Positions 52,997-61,096 of a stretch of 62,646 bases of DNA are shown piece by piece (within the stretch, counting starts at the first letter, position 1; every line of letters starts with the position of its first letter). The stretch spans positions 1-62,646 of the forward strand of contig NZ_JNCA01000019.1 in NCBI RefSeq assembly GCF_000695795.1, read 5' to 3'. Both the position numbers and the translations under genes were made by a program. The notes beneath the pieces were generated by a model. The model did no database searches. It saw nothing but the letters and a program-made list of their open reading frames with translations, and was not told where the DNA came from. This stretch comes from Flavobacterium seoulense (GTDB lineage Bacteria; Bacteroidota; Bacteroidia; Flavobacteriales; Flavobacteriaceae).

Positions 52997-53622
52997 TTAA
53001 TTCCTGCTTCTTTTAATTTTTCGATTAGCCTTTTATTTTCTTCTTCTAGTTTTTCAATATAATCTTGTTGTGGTTGCAGGGCAACTTTAATTTCGGCACC
53101 CGTGTAACGAGGTGTAATATGTTGCGGACAGTTCCAATCATAGGCTTCAATATGGAAAACCATCATTCTTTCCGGACGAAATTTATAATTTTCTAAATCA
53201 AGAGTTGCTAGTAATTCGGGATTATCTTTGAGTTCTACAATTTCTGTTTTGGCATATATTTTCAATCTGGATTGTGTAGGATAATCGACCATTATTAAGG
53301 CAACATTATTGTTTGTTGCTATATTCCCAACCGTTATGTATTGCTTATTTCCAGTGAAATCAATAAATCCGATTTGATGCTCATCTAAAACTTTTACAAA
53401 ACCTTTTGGCCCACCACGATGCTGAACGTAGGGAAAATTATTAGCTCCAAAAGAAGCCAGATAAAAACTATCCCGATTAGCAATAAATCTCATTTCATTT
53501 TCTGATAAGCCATCAATAACGTTGAACTTCTCCATTCGTTCATAGCTATTTCGGCTACCGTGTTCCGTTTGTAAAGCTTTTACAGCATCAGTAAAAGCAA
53601 TTTGATGAAAATTTTGAGCCAT
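52993..53622 (-). CDS. Pyridoxamine 5'-phosphate oxidase-like FMN-binding protein
   Basis: A 209-residue split-barrel flavoprotein. Characteristic strands are RDSFYLASFGANNFPYVQHRGGPKGFVKVLD, IGFIDFTGNKQYITVGNIATNNNVALIMVDYP and RLKIYAKTEIVEL, then HIEAYDWNCPQHITPRY. The C-terminus is a short coiled coil (QQDYIEKLEEENKRLIEKLKEAG). Members bind FMN or heme and are often general-stress or detoxification enzymes rather than true PdxH. It ends the two-gene operon with the NTF2-like gene, 6 bases apart. Confidence 0.87.
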   Translation of the reverse strand: MAQNFHQIAFTDAVKALQTEHGSRNSYERMEKFNVIDGLSENEMRFIANRDSFYLASFGANNFPYVQHRGGPKGFVKVLDEHQIGFIDFTGNKQYITVGNIATNNNVALIMVDYPTQSRLKIYAKTEIVELKDNPELLATLDLENYKFRPERMMVFHIEAYDWNCPQHITPRYTGAEIKVALQPQQDYIEKLEEENKRLIEKLKEAGIN

Positions 53623-53628
53623 TGTAAT

Positions 53629-54051
53629 TTATTTAAATTTTCTGTCTTTTTCCTCAATTGCTAAATCATTAATACTAGCAAAACGTTTCTGCATTAAGCC
53701 ATTTTCATCAAATTCCCAATTTTCATTTCCGTATGCACGAAACCATTGTCCTTCGTTATTTTGGAATTCATATTCAAAACGAACTGCTATTTTATTTTCG
53801 AGAAAAGCCCATAGTTCTTTTTTTAATTTATAATGCTTTTCTTCCTGCCATTTCTTTGTTAGAAATGCCTCCGCTTCTTGTCTTCCATTAATAAAACTAC
53901 TTCTGTTACGCCATTCGGTATCAATAGTGTAAGCTTTAGCAACACGCACCGGATCTTGACTATTCCAGGCATCTTCAGCCATTTGAACTTTTTGTAAAGC
54001 AGTTTCTAAAGTAAATGGTGGCAGCGGAAATCTTTTTTCTTCAGTATTCAT
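53629..54051 (-). CDS. NTF2-like (DUF1348 / SnoaL-like) protein
   Basis: A 140-residue cytoplasmic protein of the DUF1348 group: [69 protein letters not shown] and [27 protein letters not shown]. The cone-shaped NTF2 fold usually binds a small ligand; no catalytic residues can be assigned. It precedes the FMN-binding protein gene on the same strand, and this pairing suggests a shared stress or detoxification role. Confidence 0.88.
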   Translation of the reverse strand: MNTEEKRFPLPPFTLETALQKVQMAEDAWNSQDPVRVAKAYTIDTEWRNRSSFINGRQEAEAFLTKKWQEEKHYKLKKELWAFLENKIAVRFEYEFQNNEGQWFRAYGNENWEFDENGLMQKRFASINDLAIEEKDRKFK

Positions 54052-54308
54052 ATAATTGTATTTTATCTTATAAATGTAAATAAAAATGGTTAGCGATTTG
54101 AAACAGACTTTAATCTTTCAAACTGATTTTCATCATTTTACTTAGTAAAGATACAGCACAACTGAAACAAATAAATTGGATAATAGGCGCTAATGCATGG
54201 ACAATTTTCCCCTATAATTTTTTTCCCTTTTTTACGTATTCTATAAAACAAAAGCAATGAACATTATTTGAATACTATAAGAAACTTCAGAATATTATCT
54301 AAAAAAAC

Positions 54309-54316
54309 TTAGATTT
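54309..54316 (+). promoter_or_regulatory. Promoter -7 box TAGATTTG for the beta-galactosidase
   Basis: An exact TAnnTTTG match 29 bases upstream of the ATG at 54346, at the end of a 294-base spacer that is otherwise empty. Confidence 0.6.
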
Positions 54317-54345
54317 GTAATTCACTATTAACTAACCGGTTTATT

Positions 54346-56442
54346 ATGAATTACAAAATTACTGCATTGTACCAACAGTGCTTTTTAGCATTGCTATTGC
54401 TTTTTAGTACGGCAACATTTGCTCAAAAAATGGAGCAATTTTTCCCTTCCAAAGATTTGACTTCTGTAGGAGTTTATTATTATCCGGAACATTGGGATCC
54501 GGCGCAATGGGAACGCGATTTCCAAAATATGGAAAAAATGGGATTTGAATTTACCCATTTTGGCGAATTTGCCTGGGCACAACTTGAACCAGAAGAAGGA
54601 AAATACGATTTCAAATGGCTGGATAAATCACTCGAACTGGCTAAAAAATACCATCTCAAAGTAATTCTTTGTACTTCTACGGCTACGCCTCCGGTTTGGT
54701 TGGTTCGCAAACATCCTGACGTATTAGCCACTATGGAAGATGGTACTAAAATGGATCACGGAACACGCCAACATGCAACTTTTTCGAGCAACTATTACCG
54801 TTCTTATTCGATGAAAATGATTGCCGAATTAGCTAAAAGATACGGTAATGATAAAAATGTAATCGGTTGGCAAATAGACAATGAACCACGTCGTTTTCTG
54901 GATTACGGACAAGATGCACCGCAACGATTCCGTAATTGGTTAAAAGAAAAATATAAAACCATTGATGTATTGAATGAAGCCTGGGGAAATAATTTCTGGA
55001 GCGGAACTTACAGTAATTTTGACGAAATTAATATTCCTTTACATTCTGTTTGGGGGATGAATTTGCATTCGCAATTAGACCACTACCGCTTTGCCGATGA
55101 TGAAACCGCTACTTTTCTTGACGAACAAGCCAAAGAAATCCGTAAATATTCCAATTCGAACCAATGGGTAACTTCTAATTATATTCCAATGTATGATGTG
55201 GGTTATGTGGGCGCAAGTAAAGAACTGGACTTTGTTTCTTACACCCGTTATATGGTTTATGGTAGCGATTTAGGTATTGGTCCAAAAGGCTATCGAGTGG
55301 GCGAATATTCCAGAATTGCAATGGCAAATGATTTTTTCCGTCCATTAAAAGGTGCTTATGGAGTGATGGAATTACAGCCGGGACAGGTAAACTGGGGAAG
55401 TATCAATCCGCAACCTTTGCCGGGAGCTATGCGACTTTGGTTATGGCACGTTTTTGCCGGCGGAAGTAAATTTACCTGCACCTATCGTTTTCGTGCGCCA
55501 TTGTACGGTTATGAGCAATACCACTACGGAATTGTAGGTACTGATGGCGTTACTCCTACCACTGGCGGACAAGAATTCAGCCAGTTTATCAAAGACATTA
55601 ATTTGTTGCGAAAAAAACACAATCCGAAAGCGCAATTGCCTAAGGAATATTTGCAACGCAAAACAGGAATTCTTTTTAATGCTGATAACGTTATGGGAAT
55701 TAATTTGAACAAGCAAACGAACCAATGGAATACCGAAAATCATTTTCTAAAGTATTACAAAACGGTAAAATCTTTTGGAGCTCCGGTGGATTTTGTACGT
55801 GATACTACTGATTTTTCTAAATACCCTGTATTAATCGCACCTGCTTATCAAATGATCGATCAGCAAATGATTGATAAAATGACCGCCTATGCACAAAACG
55901 GAGGAAACTTAGTATTAAGCTGCCGATCAGGAATTCAAAATAGAAAAGGGCATCTTTGGGAAGCTAAATTCTATGAACCGATCTGGAAATTAATTGGTTC
56001 CGAAGTTGAATCATACGATTTATTGATGCCACAATCACCTGACAAAATCAAATTCAACAATCAGGATTTTGATTGGGTTTCTTGGGGCGATTTGTTAAAA
56101 CCAAACAAAGGAACCGAAATCTGGGGCACTTTTCAGGGTGATTTCTATGCCGGAACTCCTGCTGTGATTTCGCGTAAATTAGGCAAAGGAACCGTAACTT
56201 ATATTGGCGTTGATTCTAAAAGAGGAGACTTAGAAAAACAGGTTTTGACCAAATTATACCAACAACAAAATATTGCTATCGAAAATTATCCGGAAGGAAT
56301 TATGGTCGAATACCGCGATGGTTTTGGGATTGCCGTAAACTATTCAGATAAAGTTTATGAAATGAAATTGCCTGCCAATGCAGAAATTATCATTGGAACT
56401 AAATCCATGAAAACTGCCGATGTGTTAGTGTGGAAACAGTAA
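54346..56442 (+). CDS. Secreted GH42 beta-galactosidase
   Basis: A 698-residue glycoside hydrolase family 42 enzyme with a signal peptide (to STATFAQ). The TIM barrel contains GVYYYPEHWD (42-51), HFGEFAWAQLEP (71-82), WQIDNEP with acid/base E180, and GVMELQPGQVNWG with nucleophile E342. A Rossmann-like trimer domain (about 430-640) and a small beta domain at the end follow. It probably removes beta-galactose from plant or algal galactans in the periplasm. No SusC/SusD pair is adjacent, so it is not in a classic polysaccharide-utilisation locus. Confidence 0.93.
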   Translation: MNYKITALYQQCFLALLLLFSTATFAQKMEQFFPSKDLTSVGVYYYPEHWDPAQWERDFQNMEKMGFEFTHFGEFAWAQLEPEEGKYDFKWLDKSLELAKKYHLKVILCTSTATPPVWLVRKHPDVLATMEDGTKMDHGTRQHATFSSNYYRSYSMKMIAELAKRYGNDKNVIGWQIDNEPRRFLDYGQDAPQRFRNWLKEKYKTIDVLNEAWGNNFWSGTYSNFDEINIPLHSVWGMNLHSQLDHYRFADDETATFLDEQAKEIRKYSNSNQWVTSNYIPMYDVGYVGASKELDFVSYTRYMVYGSDLGIGPKGYRVGEYSRIAMANDFFRPLKGAYGVMELQPGQVNWGSINPQPLPGAMRLWLWHVFAGGSKFTCTYRFRAPLYGYEQYHYGIVGTDGVTPTTGGQEFSQFIKDINLLRKKHNPKAQLPKEYLQRKTGILFNADNVMGINLNKQTNQWNTENHFLKYYKTVKSFGAPVDFVRDTTDFSKYPVLIAPAYQMIDQQMIDKMTAYAQNGGNLVLSCRSGIQNRKGHLWEAKFYEPIWKLIGSEVESYDLLMPQSPDKIKFNNQDFDWVSWGDLLKPNKGTEIWGTFQGDFYAGTPAVISRKLGKGTVTYIGVDSKRGDLEKQVLTKLYQQQNIAIENYPEGIMVEYRDGFGIAVNYSDKVYEMKLPANAEIIIGTKSMKTADVLVWKQ

Positions 56443-56448
56443 AAAATG

Positions 56449-56471
56449 TGGAACACAGATTAGACGGATTT
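56449..56471. repeat. Left arm of inverted repeat flanking the AbiC-like gene
   Basis: TGGAACACAGATTAGACGG followed by ATTT. Its near reverse complement lies at 57928-57950, matching at 20 of 23 positions. The two arms are about 1.5 kb apart. Confidence 0.65.
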
Positions 56472-56519
56472 AAACAGATTTAAACGGATCTTTTTTAAAT
56501 TAAAAATGAATAGAATTGG

Positions 56520-56556
56520 GCTTTAGCTAAAATCTAAATCAAGATTTGGCTAAAGC
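56520..56556 (+). terminator. Terminator of the beta-galactosidase gene
   Basis: GCTTTAGCTAAA pairs with TTTGGCTAAAGC (one mismatch) and is followed by a T run, 78 bases after the stop codon. Confidence 0.65.
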
Positions 56557-56607
56557 TTTTTTTGTTTTCTTGATTCTAATATGTCAATGTCATTAAGTAA
56601 AGAATTC

Positions 56608-56672
56608 GTCACTTCGAGTGATTTTTAATAGTAATGCGACAGCTTTACTATTAAAAATTGTATCGAGAAGCC
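56608..56672. repeat. REP-like palindromic element
   Basis: A perfect 14-base-pair stem, ATTTTTAATAGTAA with TTACTATTAAAAAT, on a ten-base loop (TGCGACAGCT). It is framed by GTCACTTCGAGTG and TATCGAGAAG, words that recur around intergenic palindromes in flavobacteria from my recollection. Confidence 0.6.
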
Positions 56673-56831
56673 TTATATAAACGAGAGTTCTTGTTAATAG
56701 AAACTGGAAATCCAACTCAAAACCCTAAGAGAAATAATACATAAACAATAAAGCCATAGCTGGATTTGTAAGATTTATTTATATATTAGCGAAATAAACG
56801 CTACCGTTTGTCACACATGTCTACCCAATGT

Positions 56832-57787
56832 AGGGTGGCTTTGTTTAATTTTATCACACACATAAATAAATTAGCCGAAATCGTAAGAACTATGTTGAAA
56901 TTTAAAGACCATAAGTTAGAATATTTCATATTAATTATCGGTTTGATATTCATCCATGCATTTTTAATGTGTAATGCATTTGATGGGAAATCAATTAATT
57001 CAGAGAATGCAAATCAATTCGGAAGTTTCATTGGTGGGTATGTAGGATCAATATTCACGTTATTCAGTATATTTTTATTAATCATCACTTTACGGGATCA
57101 AGCACGCAATAATTTTGAAAACAACTTTCTAGAACTGGTAAAATTTCATAGAGAGAATGTAGACAAAATGGAAATTAAACAACATAGAAGCCTGAAAGTT
57201 TTTGTCATGTATACTCGAGAATTTAGAAAGCTTTTAACGATCGTAAAAGAGGTTGCAAAAGCTCATAATTTATATTTTAATTCTCTTGAAAATAAAAGAA
57301 CTATACTCAACATTACATACTTAAGTTTCTTTTTTGGAACTGGTCCAAACTCATCGCGCGTTCTACAAAAATATTTAAAAGATGTTGATGAAAAACTTAT
57401 AGATAATCTAATTTCTAAAATGAATTCCTCAAAGGAGGAATATAAAAAAAGTTTCGGATATACGCCTTTTGAGGGGCATCAATCTAGGCTTGGACATTAT
57501 TTTAGGCACCTATATCATACTGTAAATTTTGTCCATAATTCAAATTATTCCCAAGAAAAGAAGAGAGAACTATTGAAAATTCTCAGATCACAACTAACAA
57601 ATCATGAACAAGCAATTCTATATTTTAATTCTTTGTCATCGGTAGGCAAAGATTGGGATAATAAAAATTTGATTCGAGACTACAAACTAATCAAAAATTT
57701 GCCAGAAGGCTTCATCGATGAAGAGCGCGAAATTAATCCTAAGTTAATTTATGATTTTCTGTATGAATATGAGGAATAACCACCCTC
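56832..57787. repeat. Short inverted repeat AGGGTGG / CCACCCT around the AbiC-like gene
   Basis: AGGGTGG at 56832-56838 and CCACCCT at 57781-57787 enclose the coding region; the right arm begins two bases after the stop codon. At seven bases it could be chance, but the nearby hairpins make a mobile-element end possible. Confidence 0.35.
56892..57779 (+). CDS. Putative phage abortive infection protein (AbiC-like, PutAbiC family)
   Basis: A 295-residue protein with two N-terminal transmembrane helices (about 12-28 and 44-67, with the conserved GSFIGGYVGSIFTLFSIFLL). A cytoplasmic helical domain follows with the family motifs GHQSRLGHYFRHLYH (195-209) and LRSQLTNHEQAILYFN (231-246). This matches the putative abortive-infection (AbiC) family thought to stop phage by killing or arresting the infected cell; the mechanism is not known. 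I chose the ATG at 56892, because the longer frame from 56808 adds non-conserved residues and crosses repeats. Codons are more AT-rich than its neighbours. It stands alone among repeats. Confidence 0.82.
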   Translation: MLKFKDHKLEYFILIIGLIFIHAFLMCNAFDGKSINSENANQFGSFIGGYVGSIFTLFSIFLLIITLRDQARNNFENNFLELVKFHRENVDKMEIKQHRSLKVFVMYTREFRKLLTIVKEVAKAHNLYFNSLENKRTILNITYLSFFFGTGPNSSRVLQKYLKDVDEKLIDNLISKMNSSKEEYKKSFGYTPFEGHQSRLGHYFRHLYHTVNFVHNSNYSQEKKRELLKILRSQLTNHEQAILYFNSLSSVGKDWDNKNLIRDYKLIKNLPEGFIDEEREINPKLIYDFLYEYEE

Positions 57788-57789
57788 TG

Positions 57790-57812
57790 GTGCTCGTTTG
57801 CAACGAGTACCT
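57790..57812. repeat. Hairpin GGTGCTCGTT-TGC-AACGAGTACC
   Basis: A ten-position imperfect palindrome (one G-T pair) ten bases after the AbiC-like stop codon. It resembles the subterminal hairpins of IS200/IS605-type elements or REP sequences. Confidence 0.6.
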
Positions 57813-57830
57813 AATTTCAATCATACAACA

Positions 57831-57859
57831 AAGCATAGCGTTTTTAACGCGGCTCTTTA
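57831..57859. repeat. Imperfect hairpin AAAGC-AGCGTT-AACGC-GCTCTTT
   Basis: A GCGTT/AACGC core with outer AAAGC/GCTCTTT pairing, 18 bases after the previous hairpin. The two are probably parts of one repeat element. Confidence 0.5.
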
Positions 57860-57927
57860 AGCAACCTAAGAACTATATAAATAAGCTTAATTCGGTTATT
57901 CTTTTTTGTAAAAGCATTAATCAGTCA

Positions 57928-57950
57928 AAATCCGCTTAATCTGTGTACCA
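57928..57950. repeat. Right arm of inverted repeat flanking the AbiC-like gene
   Basis: AAATCCGCTTAATCTGTGTA followed by CCA, the near reverse complement of 56449-56471. It ends one base before the direct-repeat copy of the nnrD end. Confidence 0.65.
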
Positions 57951-57951
57951 T

Positions 57952-57977
57952 TTTCATTCCAAACTCAAAAAAGCTTC
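57952..57977. repeat. Direct repeat copy 1 of the nnrD 3' end
   Basis: Twenty-six bases identical to 58153-58178, which contains the last codons and stop of nnrD. Read on the minus strand this copy still encodes [12 protein letters not shown]. It is an orphan gene end, 201 bases beyond the real one. Confidence 0.85.
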
Positions 57978-58152
57978 ACCCCGATAGCGCGGAAATGTTT
58001 TCCGTGCCCACAAAGAGGAAAGACTTAGTCGAGTTCCTTGATGAGATCCTTCCTTCGTCAGGATGACAAGTTTGCGGTAAAAGCCTCTGTGTGGAGAAGT
58101 CTCCTGATTTCGAACAACAGAATTTAGATTAAACTTTATTAGTTTTCAGCTA

Positions 58153-58178
58153 TTTCATTCCAAACTCAAAAAAGCTTC
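58153..58178. repeat. Direct repeat copy 2, within the nnrD 3' end
   Basis: The functional copy: it covers the nnrD stop and its last eight codons. The pair looks like attachment-site halves or a target duplication. Confidence 0.85.
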
Positions 58179-59000
58179 TCCAAGATGATCAATTATATCC
58201 GAAGCGATGAACGATTGAATTCCGGTTTTAGACACAGCAATATCAGCCGTTAATCCGTGAAGATACACTCCTAAAATTGCGGCTTGAATTGGTTCATGAC
58301 CTTGGGCTAATAAACTAGTGATAATACCTGTCAACACATCACCGCTTCCGGCAGTGGCTAAGGCGGGATTTCCAGTTGTATTTTTATAAATGGTTTCTCC
58401 ATCGATAATATGTGTTGGAGCGCCTTTCATCACTATAATTACATTGTATTGCAATGAAAAAGAAATCGTTTTTTCGAATTTCTCTTCTTCAGAAGTCCAT
58501 TTTCCTATCAATCGTTCTAATTCTTTGGGATGCGGCGTTAGAATACTTCCTGATTGTAAAAGCAGAAACCAGGCTTTATTTTGAGATAAAATATTCAATG
58601 CATCGGCATCAATAACTAATGGTGTCGTATTGGTTTTTAGAAATTTCAAAAAAGCTTTTTGAGTTAGTTCGTGCTGTCCTATTCCGGGACCAATTCCGAT
58701 AGCGTTGGGCTGAAAATCAAAACTAATATTTGAAATACATCGTTTCTTCGCATCGGTCAAAACCATAACCTCGGGAATAGCAATTTGAAGAATTTCATAA
58801 CCACATTTAGGAATAAAAACAGTTACTAATCCGCAACCCGTTTTCAGAGCCGCTTTCGATGATAAACATACTGCTCCTATTTTGCCATAGCTTCCGCCTA
58901 TTAGCAACGCATGTCCCTGAATTCCTTTGTGCGTATCTACAGCTATCGGCTTATAAAACTTTAAAATTTCGTTCTTATCAATTGAAACAGAAGTTATCAT
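58155..59000 (-). CDS. nnrD: ADP/ATP-dependent NAD(P)H-hydrate dehydratase
   Basis: Repairs damaged NADH and NADPH by dehydrating the S-hydrate form. The 281-residue ribokinase-like protein has [24 protein letters not shown], the [10 protein letters not shown] loop, [22 protein letters not shown] and [11 protein letters not shown] with catalytic D221. Only the dehydratase domain is present; the epimerase (NnrE) half that is fused in E. coli YjeF is missing here and should be encoded elsewhere. The final 26 bases are duplicated 201 bases downstream. Confidence 0.93.
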   Translation of the reverse strand: MITSVSIDKNEILKFYKPIAVDTHKGIQGHALLIGGSYGKIGAVCLSSKAALKTGCGLVTVFIPKCGYEILQIAIPEVMVLTDAKKRCISNISFDFQPNAIGIGPGIGQHELTQKAFLKFLKTNTTPLVIDADALNILSQNKAWFLLLQSGSILTPHPKELERLIGKWTSEEEKFEKTISFSLQYNVIIVMKGAPTHIIDGETIYKNTTGNPALATAGSGDVLTGIITSLLAQGHEPIQAAILGVYLHGLTADIAVSKTGIQSFIASDIIDHLGEAFLSLE

Positions 59001-59091
59001 AAATACTGCTTTTAATAGTTTCCTCTAATTTAATTCTATTTGAGCAAATAATCCGTTTTTAAAATAATTTTCGGTTAATTTATCATTAGCA

Positions 59092-59122
59092 TTGGTAATA
59101 AACTTTGGCTCACACACCTTTG
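59092..59122 (+). promoter_or_regulatory. Possible gcvT promoter
   Basis: TTG, a 20-base spacer and CACCTTTG, one mismatch from TAnnTTTG, about 55 bases upstream of the gcvT ATG. Confidence 0.4.
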
Positions 59123-59176
59123 TTACTCAAAATAAAAGCAATAAATTAGCGCCATCAAAATTTACACAAAATCATA

Positions 59177-60259
59177 ATGAAAAATACTGCGCTAACGCAC
59201 ATCCACGAAGCTTTGGGAGCAAAAATGCTACCGTTTGCAGGATACAATATGCCGATAACTTATGAAGGAATAAACGCTGAACACGAGACTGTTCGTACCG
59301 CTGTTGGCGTTTTTGATGTGTCGCACATGGGAGAGTTTTTACTTTCGGGACCAAATGCTTTAGCGTTGATTCAAAAAGTAACTTCAAATGATGCTGCTAC
59401 CTTAACTGACGGAAGAGTGCAATATTCTTGTTTGCCTAATAATGAAGGCGGAATTGTAGATGATTTATTGGTTTACAAAATCAAAGACGAGCAGTATTTA
59501 TTAGTGGTTAATGCTTCCAATATTGACAAAGACTGGGAATGGATTTCGGCTCACAATGATTTAGGTGTCGAAATGAAAAACCTTTCTGACGACTATTCTT
59601 TATTGGCAATTCAGGGACCAAAAGCGGTTGAAGCTTTGCAATCATTGACTTCAACAGATTTATCTTCGATAAAATACTACCATTTTGAAATCGGTACTTT
59701 TGCAGGAATCGAGCACGTTATTATTTCGGCTACAGGATATACTGGTGCTGGAGGTTTCGAAATTTATTGCAAAAATGATCAGGTAGAACAAATTTGGAAC
59801 AAGGTTTTCGAAACCGGAGCTGCTTTTGGTATTCAGCCAATTGGTTTAGCGGCTCGTGATACTTTACGTTTGGAAATGGGATTCTGTCTTTACGGAAACG
59901 ATATCAATGATACGACTTCGCCAATAGAAGCGGGATTAGGCTGGATTACAAAATTCAACAAAGAATTTACCAATTCGGATAATTTAAAGAAACAAAAAGA
60001 AGCCGGAGTAACTAAAAAACTAATTGGTTTCGAAATGCAGGAACGCGCCGTACCAAGACACGATTACGAAATTGTTGACGCTAACGGAAATAATATCGGA
60101 ATTGTAACTTCGGGAACCATGGCACCTTCACTAAATAAAGGAATCGGAATGGGTTATGTAACTGTTGACAATAGTGCAATTGACAGCGAAATCTTCATTC
60201 GAATCAGAAAAAAAGATGTTCCGGCCAAAGTGGTAAAAATGCCATTTTATAAAAACTAA
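59177..60259 (+). CDS. gcvT: Aminomethyltransferase, glycine cleavage T protein
   Basis: The T protein of the glycine cleavage system takes the aminomethyl group from lipoyl-H protein and passes a methylene to tetrahydrofolate, releasing ammonia. The 360-residue protein has [69 protein letters not shown], and [19 protein letters not shown], all standard, with the folate Asp in the [15 protein letters not shown] region. Length is typical. gcvH and gcvP are not in the window. Confidence 0.96.
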   Translation: MKNTALTHIHEALGAKMLPFAGYNMPITYEGINAEHETVRTAVGVFDVSHMGEFLLSGPNALALIQKVTSNDAATLTDGRVQYSCLPNNEGGIVDDLLVYKIKDEQYLLVVNASNIDKDWEWISAHNDLGVEMKNLSDDYSLLAIQGPKAVEALQSLTSTDLSSIKYYHFEIGTFAGIEHVIISATGYTGAGGFEIYCKNDQVEQIWNKVFETGAAFGIQPIGLAARDTLRLEMGFCLYGNDINDTTSPIEAGLGWITKFNKEFTNSDNLKKQKEAGVTKKLIGFEMQERAVPRHDYEIVDANGNNIGIVTSGTMAPSLNKGIGMGYVTVDNSAIDSEIFIRIRKKDVPAKVVKMPFYKN

Positions 60260-60284
60260 TACTTAGAAAAAAACAAAATATTTA

Positions 60285-60292
60285 TATTTTTG
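60285..60292 (+). promoter_or_regulatory. Promoter -7 box TATTTTTG for the YebC gene
   Basis: An exact TAnnTTTG followed by C, 22 bases upstream of the ATG at 60315. Confidence 0.65.
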
Positions 60293-60314
60293 CATCGTTA
60301 AAAAATAATCAGAA

Positions 60315-61037
60315 ATGGGAAGAGCATTCGAATTTAGAAAAGGAAGAAAAATGAAACGTTGGGCTGCAATGGCCAAAACATTTACCAGAATTGGTAAGGA
60401 CATTGTAATGGCTGTAAAAGAAGGCGGACCAAATCCAGAAGCCAACTCAAGATTAAGAGCCGTAATCCAGAATGCTAAGGCAGCCAATATGCCTAAAGAC
60501 AACGTGGAACGCGCCATTAAAAATGCAACAAACAAAGATACTGCCAATTATAAGGAAATTTTATTCGAAGGCTACGCGCCTCACGGAATCGCTATCCTGA
60601 TTGAAACGGCTTCTGACAACAATAACAGAACTGTGGCTAATATTCGTAGTTATTTTAACAAATGCAACGGAACAATGGGAACGCAGGGTTCGGTAGAATT
60701 CATGTTTGACCACACCTGCAACTTCCGTATTCCTAAAGATGGTCTTGATGCTGAAGAACTGGAATTAGAATTTATTGATTTTGGTGCTGAAGAAGTTTTT
60801 GAAGACGAAGACGGAATCTTAATCTACGCTCCTTTTAACAGCTTTGGAACAATCCAAAAAGAATTGGAAAACCGCGGAATCGAAATTCTTTCTTCTGGTT
60901 TCGAAAGAATTCCTCAAATCACTAAAAAACTAAATGCAGATCAAATTGCAGATGTTGAGAAATTAATCGAAAAAATAGAGGAAGATGATGACGTGATGAA
61001 CGTATATCACACTATGGAAGAAAGCGAAGAAGCATAA
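60315..61037 (+). CDS. YebC/PmpR family regulator
   Basis: A 240-residue protein of the YebC family, known as DNA-binding regulators (PmpR) and, more recently, as factors helping ribosomes through proline-rich stretches. It opens MGRAFEFRKGRKMKRWAAMAKTFTRIGKDIVMAVKEGGPNPEANSRL in blocks typical of the family, with NMPKDNVERAIKNA and YEGYAPHGIAI-like (FEGYAPHGIAILIETASDNNNRT) motifs, and a C-terminal acidic tail. It has its own promoter and a hairpin terminator. Confidence 0.94.
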   Translation: MGRAFEFRKGRKMKRWAAMAKTFTRIGKDIVMAVKEGGPNPEANSRLRAVIQNAKAANMPKDNVERAIKNATNKDTANYKEILFEGYAPHGIAILIETASDNNNRTVANIRSYFNKCNGTMGTQGSVEFMFDHTCNFRIPKDGLDAEELELEFIDFGAEEVFEDEDGILIYAPFNSFGTIQKELENRGIEILSSGFERIPQITKKLNADQIADVEKLIEKIEEDDDVMNVYHTMEESEEA

Positions 61038-61060
61038 TTCTTCAACAAAATAATTTCAAA

Positions 61061-61094
61061 AAGAGAGTTTAGCATTTAGTTAAACTCTTTTTTT
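61061..61094 (+). terminator. Terminator of the YebC gene
   Basis: GAGTTTA pairs with TAAACTC on a nine-base loop and is followed by seven T. Confidence 0.8.
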
Positions 61095-61096
61095 AT

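Larger units (their letters stand above)
56443..56891. other. Repeat-rich spacer upstream of the AbiC-like gene
   Basis: This 449-base stretch holds no credible gene. It contains an inverted-repeat arm (56449-56471), a terminator-like hairpin (56520-56556), a REP-like palindrome (56608-56672), a TAGCG-N7-CGCTA hairpin (56787-56803) and an AGGGTGG arm (56832-56838). Confidence 0.65.
57780..58154. other. Repeat-rich spacer between AbiC-like gene and nnrD
   Basis: No credible gene in these 375 bases. It contains two hairpins (57790-57812, 57831-57859), the right inverted-repeat arm (57928-57950), the first copy of a 26-bp direct repeat (57952-57977), and two small hairpins (57990-58004, 58046-58064) in a GC-richer stretch. 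Confidence 0.65.

Noticed and set aside
56808..56891. Longer start of the AbiC-like gene
   Set aside because: The added residues come from repeat-like DNA. The ATG at 56892 gives the expected short cytoplasmic end before the first membrane helix.
56884..57877. Ten-base direct repeat TAAGAACTAT at both ends of the AbiC-like gene
   Set aside because: Too short and AT-rich to stand out over a kilobase. One copy includes the start codon, so it is probably coincidence.
57751..57939. Open frame of 62 codons overlapping the end of the AbiC-like gene
   Set aside because: It mostly translates the two hairpins and repeat DNA, with no start context and no conserved composition.
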